Positions 59,601 through 64,000 of a DNA stretch of 64,000 nucleotides are shown here, in pieces. Source of the DNA: Molanna angustata (taxonomy: Eukaryota; Arthropoda; Insecta; Trichoptera; Molannidae); NCBI GenBank assembly GCA_963576475.1, contig OY754967.1, forward strand, positions 20,190,414 to 20,254,413, written 5' to 3'. Each line of letters opens with the position of its first letter. The first letter of the stretch is position 1. The translations under genes were made by a program, and so were the position numbers. A model generated the notes under the pieces. That model did no database searches, was not told the DNA's origin, and saw nothing but the letters and a program-made list of their open reading frames with translations.

Positions 59601-60945
59601 TGGATCACAGTAAAACTCATCTTCATTGATTAAATGCAACATTGCATTCTTTACGTTCTGTTTTTGGGTGTAGACAGCCTCAACTGTTTTTAATGTAAGC
59701 ACTGAAGTAATTAAAATATATAGGCATGCTAATTGATATATTTTCACTATAGATTCTTCATGACGGGATATTTGGCTGTTGGGTTTGAATTTGCTGCTGA
59801 AATAACATATCCAGAACCTGAAGGGACAACTGCCGGACTCCTTAATGCTGCTGCACAGGTAATAAAAATTCAAAAATGTATTTAATAGAAAATGAATAAA
59901 GATCAAAACATTTCTCTAGCTAATAACAGATTATATTGGTTATTTTTTGTGGTGTCTCGTGTTTCAATCAAACATGATTTTTTACCTTCATTTATGAGTC
60001 GATTTCAATAATATGTTCAGTAAATAAATTAATAATATGCTTAGCAAAAATATTCAATATAAAAGATTGTAAAGGTTTATTTATATTAAAAATTATTTTG
60101 TTTGCTTTGTCCAATACTTTAAACTCATAGTTGTATAGAAAAATACTATATAATCATTACATTCATATTACTTATGTTTTAAAAATGTTTAAGCATTTTA
60201 GTAACTTATGAAAAAAAAATATATTTTCAATAGTATAATTGTTATTGAATATCTTTTATAACTTTCGATACAATTATTTTGAAATAGGATTCTCTATATC
60301 TACCACAATATTGTTTTTTTGTGGAACAAACATACTAAGACCGCCGACCGCTGTGGCACAGTTGGTAAGCAGAGGAGAAATTTATTTAAATTTATTTCTC
60401 ACGCAAATATTGCTTCTCTGGGCTGGAAACACTCTGGTTAGTTGGAAGAAATTGCCATACGGCAATAAACTCAACACTTGGGCAGGGTGCAAGGAAGTGT
60501 TCATTATTATTATTATTATTACTAAGCATTTAACATGTACTCAATTAAGAATTGGCTACCATTAAAAGTAATTTAAAAAAACTGACTAAAAAAAACAATT
60601 TTCGAATTGAATATGCCTACAGAAAACATCAACGAAACAAAAAGTAAAATTAACAGAATTGAAAAATCACAAAAAAATGCACTACAAAGTATAAAATAAT
60701 TGTTTAATTTAATGAAACATGATAAAATTGGACAATTTAATTTAATTAGACTTAATTAATGCATAAATTTCACATTTCAGATATTTGGTATCTTGTTGAC
60801 AATGTTGTATGGATACCTCTTGGATTTATTCGGAGATATAACATCAAATATAGTCTTGTGTTGCATTCTGATAATGGGAACAGTGATCACCGCTTGTATC
60901 AAATCTGATTTACGAAGGCAAGCAGCTTCAAAAGGTGTACAGTAA
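56460..60945 (+). CDS. FLVCR-like major facilitator transporter, C-terminal five exons
   Basis: Exons 56460-56601, 57604-57803, 57919-58133, 59753-59858 and 60781-60945 join in phase to 275 residues plus a TAA stop. This is the C-terminal half of an FLVCR-family protein (usually about 450-550 residues, 12 membrane spans). Family landmarks: [46 protein letters not shown] and L-L-N-A-A-A-Q-I-F-G. About eight hydrophobic spans are visible, including the family's large central loop after span 6 (A-A-P-P-T-P-P). FLVCR proteins sit in plasma, endoplasmic or mitochondrial membranes; the family has been linked to haem export and more recently to choline and ethanolamine transport. Which applies here is not shown by sequence. 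All splice sites are gt/ag. The first acceptor is phase 0, so upstream exons exist, but I found none in the window. Confidence 0.9.
57604..57803 (+). CDS. FLVCR-like exon b (central loop and span 7)
   Basis: Begins after TTTTTTTTAG, ends before GTAAGTTT in phase 0. Carries the Pro-rich loop and [15 protein letters not shown]. The following intron is only 115 bases. Confidence 0.92.
57919..58133 (+). CDS. FLVCR-like exon c (spans 8-9, part of 10)
   Basis: Begins after TTTTCTAG, ends before GTAAGA within a Gly codon. Encodes [12 protein letters not shown] and G-I-I-L-D-K-T, the conserved cytosolic loop. Confidence 0.92.
58186..58366 (+). mobile_element. SINE family C in FLVCR intron 3
   Basis: TGACCACTATGGAACAGTTG head, GTCCTGGGTTCAATC as box B, then TTTCTCATGCAAATATTAC, GAAGAAATTATTGTATG and GCACAGGGTGCAAGGAAG. 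It directly abuts repeat D. Confidence 0.7.
58367..59357. repeat. dispersed repeat D, copy 2 (uninterrupted), FLVCR intron 3
   Basis: Matches 17173-17926 joined to 23698-23936 along its whole length, with scattered differences and small indels. Inverted ends CCAACTGTCGAT (58367) and ATCTACAGTTGG (59320-59331). It contains a TGTGTGTCTGTGTGTG tract and runs of Ts but no coding frame. Confidence 0.8.
59753..59858 (+). CDS. FLVCR-like exon d (span 10 and conserved acidic loop)
   Basis: Begins after CACTATAG and ends with CAG before GTAATA. Encodes [20 protein letters not shown], a signature of the family. Confidence 0.92.
60335..60530 (+). mobile_element. SINE family C in FLVCR intron 4
   Basis: GCCGACCGCTGTGGCACAGT head; the stretch including box B is deleted. 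Body TTCTCACGCAAATATTGC, TTGGAAGAAATTGCCATACG, GGGCAGGGTGCAAGGAAGTG, and an (ATT)n tail. Confidence 0.75.
60781..60945 (+). CDS. FLVCR-like terminal exon (spans 11-12, stop)
   Basis: Begins after CACATTTCAG in phase 0 with [12 protein letters not shown]; ends with a basic tail ([12 protein letters not shown]) and TAA at 60943-60945. Confidence 0.92.
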   Translation: MFGILLTMLYGYLLDLFGDITSNIVLCCILIMGTVITACIKSDLRRQAASKGVQ

Positions 60946-63900
60946 ATCAAATACATGTGTATGATGAAGAAATTGTTAATTCTATATCATCTTTATTTGA
61001 AAATGATGTAGAAAGCTGAAAAAACGTAGATGGAAGTATTTACATACAAGGTATGGCACTGAAGATTTTAGAATAAACACATTGATGAAAGTATTAATAA
61101 CATACCAGCTGATTTTTATTTATTATTTTTAAGTATTATTTCTGTGATCATGCTTAAATTATTCCATTTCTATGTAGATATGACAAATTCAACTATTATT
61201 ATATTTATTTTGTACTTTTTTATACATCAATAATGTGTAAAATGTATTGTAGAGGTGGCCAACATAAAGGAAATACCAATATACTGGTAATACCTTTGAT
61301 GATTTAAAACATCTCCAAACTTTTATGACAAATAAGTGCTGTCTTAGACTTTTTAGTCTTATTTCAGCAGTACTATTATTATGTTTATGTAGTGATACAA
61401 AAATAAGTTGAAAGGAGTAGAAAATATTTTGAGTAAAATTGGTCACTTCATTAATTCTCTGTGACATTGTTTAATGAAGAATCTCTCTTGCTCTGCTACA
61501 ATGTTGCTATTTTTTTGCTTATTTGTAACCCATACTATTTTTCTATAGCGGAATATTGTGAATTCCTAATATTATATGTTTTTCAACTAATGATTTATTT
61601 TATAAGTAATGTGAGTAATTATTTTCTCTACTTCAAATTAGGATTAGTGTAATTTTTATAAAAAATATTTAAGGGTACAGGTTTTACATTATTTTCTATG
61701 TTTCATTTTTACCATAGATAGTTAGTTTTTTTCTTCCAGATTAACAAATGATTACATACATAATACATATATTTATACTAAGCATTTTTTTTACTGTGAT
61801 TTAATTTATTTGCTATAAAAAAGTCATGTGATTTTTGCAGTTCCAATAATTTAAATCGAGTTAATGGCTCCTATTTTTATGTGTGTATATTTTATTGAAA
61901 CAGCAAATTTTAAATTAGTAGGGACAAATAATAATTTCATCAAATTCTAAAATATGTTTTGTGATTTGTTTTTTTTTTTTAATTACTATACAAATCATTT
62001 AAAAAAAATTATAATTATTGAAAATTAAATGAATCCAAAAGTCTGTGGTAGTAATATTCACATAAAAACTGCAGATTTATTAATTTGGTTTTCAACCAAA
62101 ATTTTTTGAAGTTTACAAGTCATTTTCAGGTTGTTATTTATTTGTATATTTTATGTCTATTTATTTTTAACTATTATTTAATGTTTTTTAACAATGTATC
62201 GAGCTTGTATGGCAAACAATTAAAACACAAACGCAAATTTAAGTTTGCTGAGATAATTATATTAGGTATAGCAGTAGGTTCTTTAAAATTCCATATGAAA
62301 ATTCTTTTATGGTGTATTGAATTAAAATTTAGTCAGAATAAATTATTTACATTGACTAACAAATACACAGGAATTTCATCAATTTACCATACTAATGCTT
62401 TTCAAATACGAAATTAAGTAAATATTTATCTTATTCAAATAAGAATTCTTACATTATGTATAAGTACCTTATTAATTAAATGAATATACCAAAAATCTGA
62501 CAATAATACATCACAAAGTCTTCTTCTAAATATGTATGCATATGAAAACATAAGAATGTTTGAAACAAAAACTAGTATGCTTTAAAATATAGATATTTAT
62601 TAACAAAAGAGAATTTAATATTATATTGATATTTTTCTCAGTGTGTAACCAATGAACAAAAAAATATATGTACCTATTTCAAAATATCAAAAAATGTGTG
62701 AAATATTTTCTAGCAATTTGTAAAAAAAATACTAAAATCTTGCCAAAATCAGGAATAATTATTTGTATAATAAATGATTGGTATCATATTAATAAAAAGT
62801 ATTAATTTGAAATGATACATAATATTTTATTTAAAAATAACAATAGTATGTATTTGTGTATTAAAAGCATTCCACATTTTAAAATTGTCAATACTGACGA
62901 TTTTTAAGGTGTAGAACATCATTATACTAGGTATTTAGAATCAAACAAAATTAATTACCTATGTGTCTACATATATATTAATCATTGTACCAAGACGACT
63001 GTTTTGGATGACTAAGCCTTAATCCCAGTTGATATATGATGTTAAATATATGTAGAAACAAAATCAAATTTGTTTGATTTAAAAATACCTTGTAACATTC
63101 CACATTCTGATACCTTTACAATTAATTTGTTAAACTCAATTTTTCTTGATGTGAATTCTGTTTTAGATGAACTTTACACTGAGTACCTATATATTATATA
63201 CCTCCCTTGTTCTCTCTTTTTAATGTTTACTCAAATATTTAGTGCCAAAAATAAAATCCATGGAGGTATTATGATAATACCTACATATTATAGGTATCAA
63301 AAAATATTTTATAAAAAAAACTACTAAATTATTTAAATATGTATTTTATGTGATAGTAGATCATAGTTACAAATAAAATTAATTTGTTATAAATAATTTG
63401 TCACAAAACTTTTATGTAGATACATTATTAAATTTCTATATTTTCTGGTCATTAGAAATTTTATTTGCAACAGAGGCATTTTATGCAAATAACATTATTA
63501 GTAAATATTTTTTTGTATCATCATGACAGTTGAAGTAGGTAAGTATTTTAATTAATTTTTAAAAATATAAATTTTTGACATGTTTAAAAAAATTATGTGT
63601 GTGATAATTTGAAAACAAATTTAAAATGAATTTATCTATATCTCATACAAATATGTATTTAATTTTGAAAACAAATATTCAATTTGTATGATAATATGAT
63701 ATATAACTTTGACATTGATCTGACTTGTAAATGCAAAAGTTGTTTCCAATGTGTAGTTATTGTTGAATGAATACTTTAAATATCTAAATATATATCTTCT
63801 TCATACTGTTCAAAGCTAAACTAAGGTAACCTGGGACGTAGCACATAATTATCAATCTCCCATCTAGAGTCATCTTGATCTATAAAACACAGTTATTATT

Positions 63901-64000
63901 GTTGAGCCATTTCATTGTCAAAGTTTACTACACAAATTGTGTAAGGCTTTATGATATGAAAACGGAGAAATGTTTACAAAATGTACTGTGAAAGTTATAT
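60946..64000. other. FLVCR-like 3' UTR and AT-rich downstream DNA
   Basis: No second gene recognised. Open frames of 60-110 codons are Phe/Ile/Lys-rich without domains. No repeat of families A-F noticed. Confidence 0.45.
61072..61077 (+). terminator. possible polyadenylation signal of the FLVCR-like gene
   Basis: AATAAA 127 bases after the stop. In such AT-rich DNA the hexamer is common by chance, so the real site may be further down. Confidence 0.35.

Noticed and set aside
59547..59906. 119-codon - strand frame
   Set aside because: Overlaps the FLVCR exon d on the other strand and has no domain.

Overview
The window is about 64 kb of AT-rich nuclear DNA, almost certainly from an insect. 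The grounds are an intron-containing gene with canonical gt/ag splice sites and insect-type transposons: an SAP/CCHC Gypsy element, RTE and Jockey/CR1-like LINEs, a mariner remnant, a PIF/Harbinger-type MITE and three tRNA-like SINE families. I cannot name the species or order. There is no operon structure, and only one host gene is recognisable.

Host gene: the last five coding exons of an FLVCR-type major-facilitator transporter lie on the + strand at 56460-60945. Splice phases are consistent throughout and the C-terminus ends in a clean stop. Its upstream exons were not found. Introns 3 and 4 carry SINEs, and intron 3 also holds a 1-kb dispersed repeat (family D).

Centrepiece: 17927-23697 is a Gypsy-type LTR retrotransposon on the - strand with uninterrupted gag (399 codons) and pol (1391 codons). 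Pol carries protease, RT, RNase H, integrase and a GPY/F module. It then continues, in frame and where an env gene would otherwise lie, into a TARG1/OARD1-like macrodomain and a CCCH zinc finger. The macrodomain keeps the Lys and Asp that match the catalytic pair of human TARG1. A retroelement carrying its own ADP-ribose hydrolase-like domain plus an RNA-binding-type finger is the most notable thing here. The element sits inside a copy of repeat D. The intact D copy in the FLVCR intron gives the empty site, and shows that the 3' LTR is reduced to 53 bp ending at a hairpin, with no obvious target duplication.

The rest is nested repeats. At 2278-4397 there is a foldback element with satellite-like arms and a 9-bp target duplication, with a tRNA-Thr-like SINE in its centre. 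A 170-bp MITE lies at 6037-6206. Two oppositely oriented copies of an element carrying an 18-bp minisatellite lie at 6.7-8.2 and 11.6-12.2 kb. At 13163-16134 an RTE fragment with a 16-bp target duplication is split by a Jockey/CR1-like LINE with a 585-codon RT frame. Many 5'-truncated LINE ends and SINE copies are spread from 24 to 56 kb. Two long AT-dinucleotide arrays, a 102-bp tandem array and an inverted-duplicate hairpin at 53.5 kb complete the picture. Between these lie long AT-rich stretches where I see no gene.
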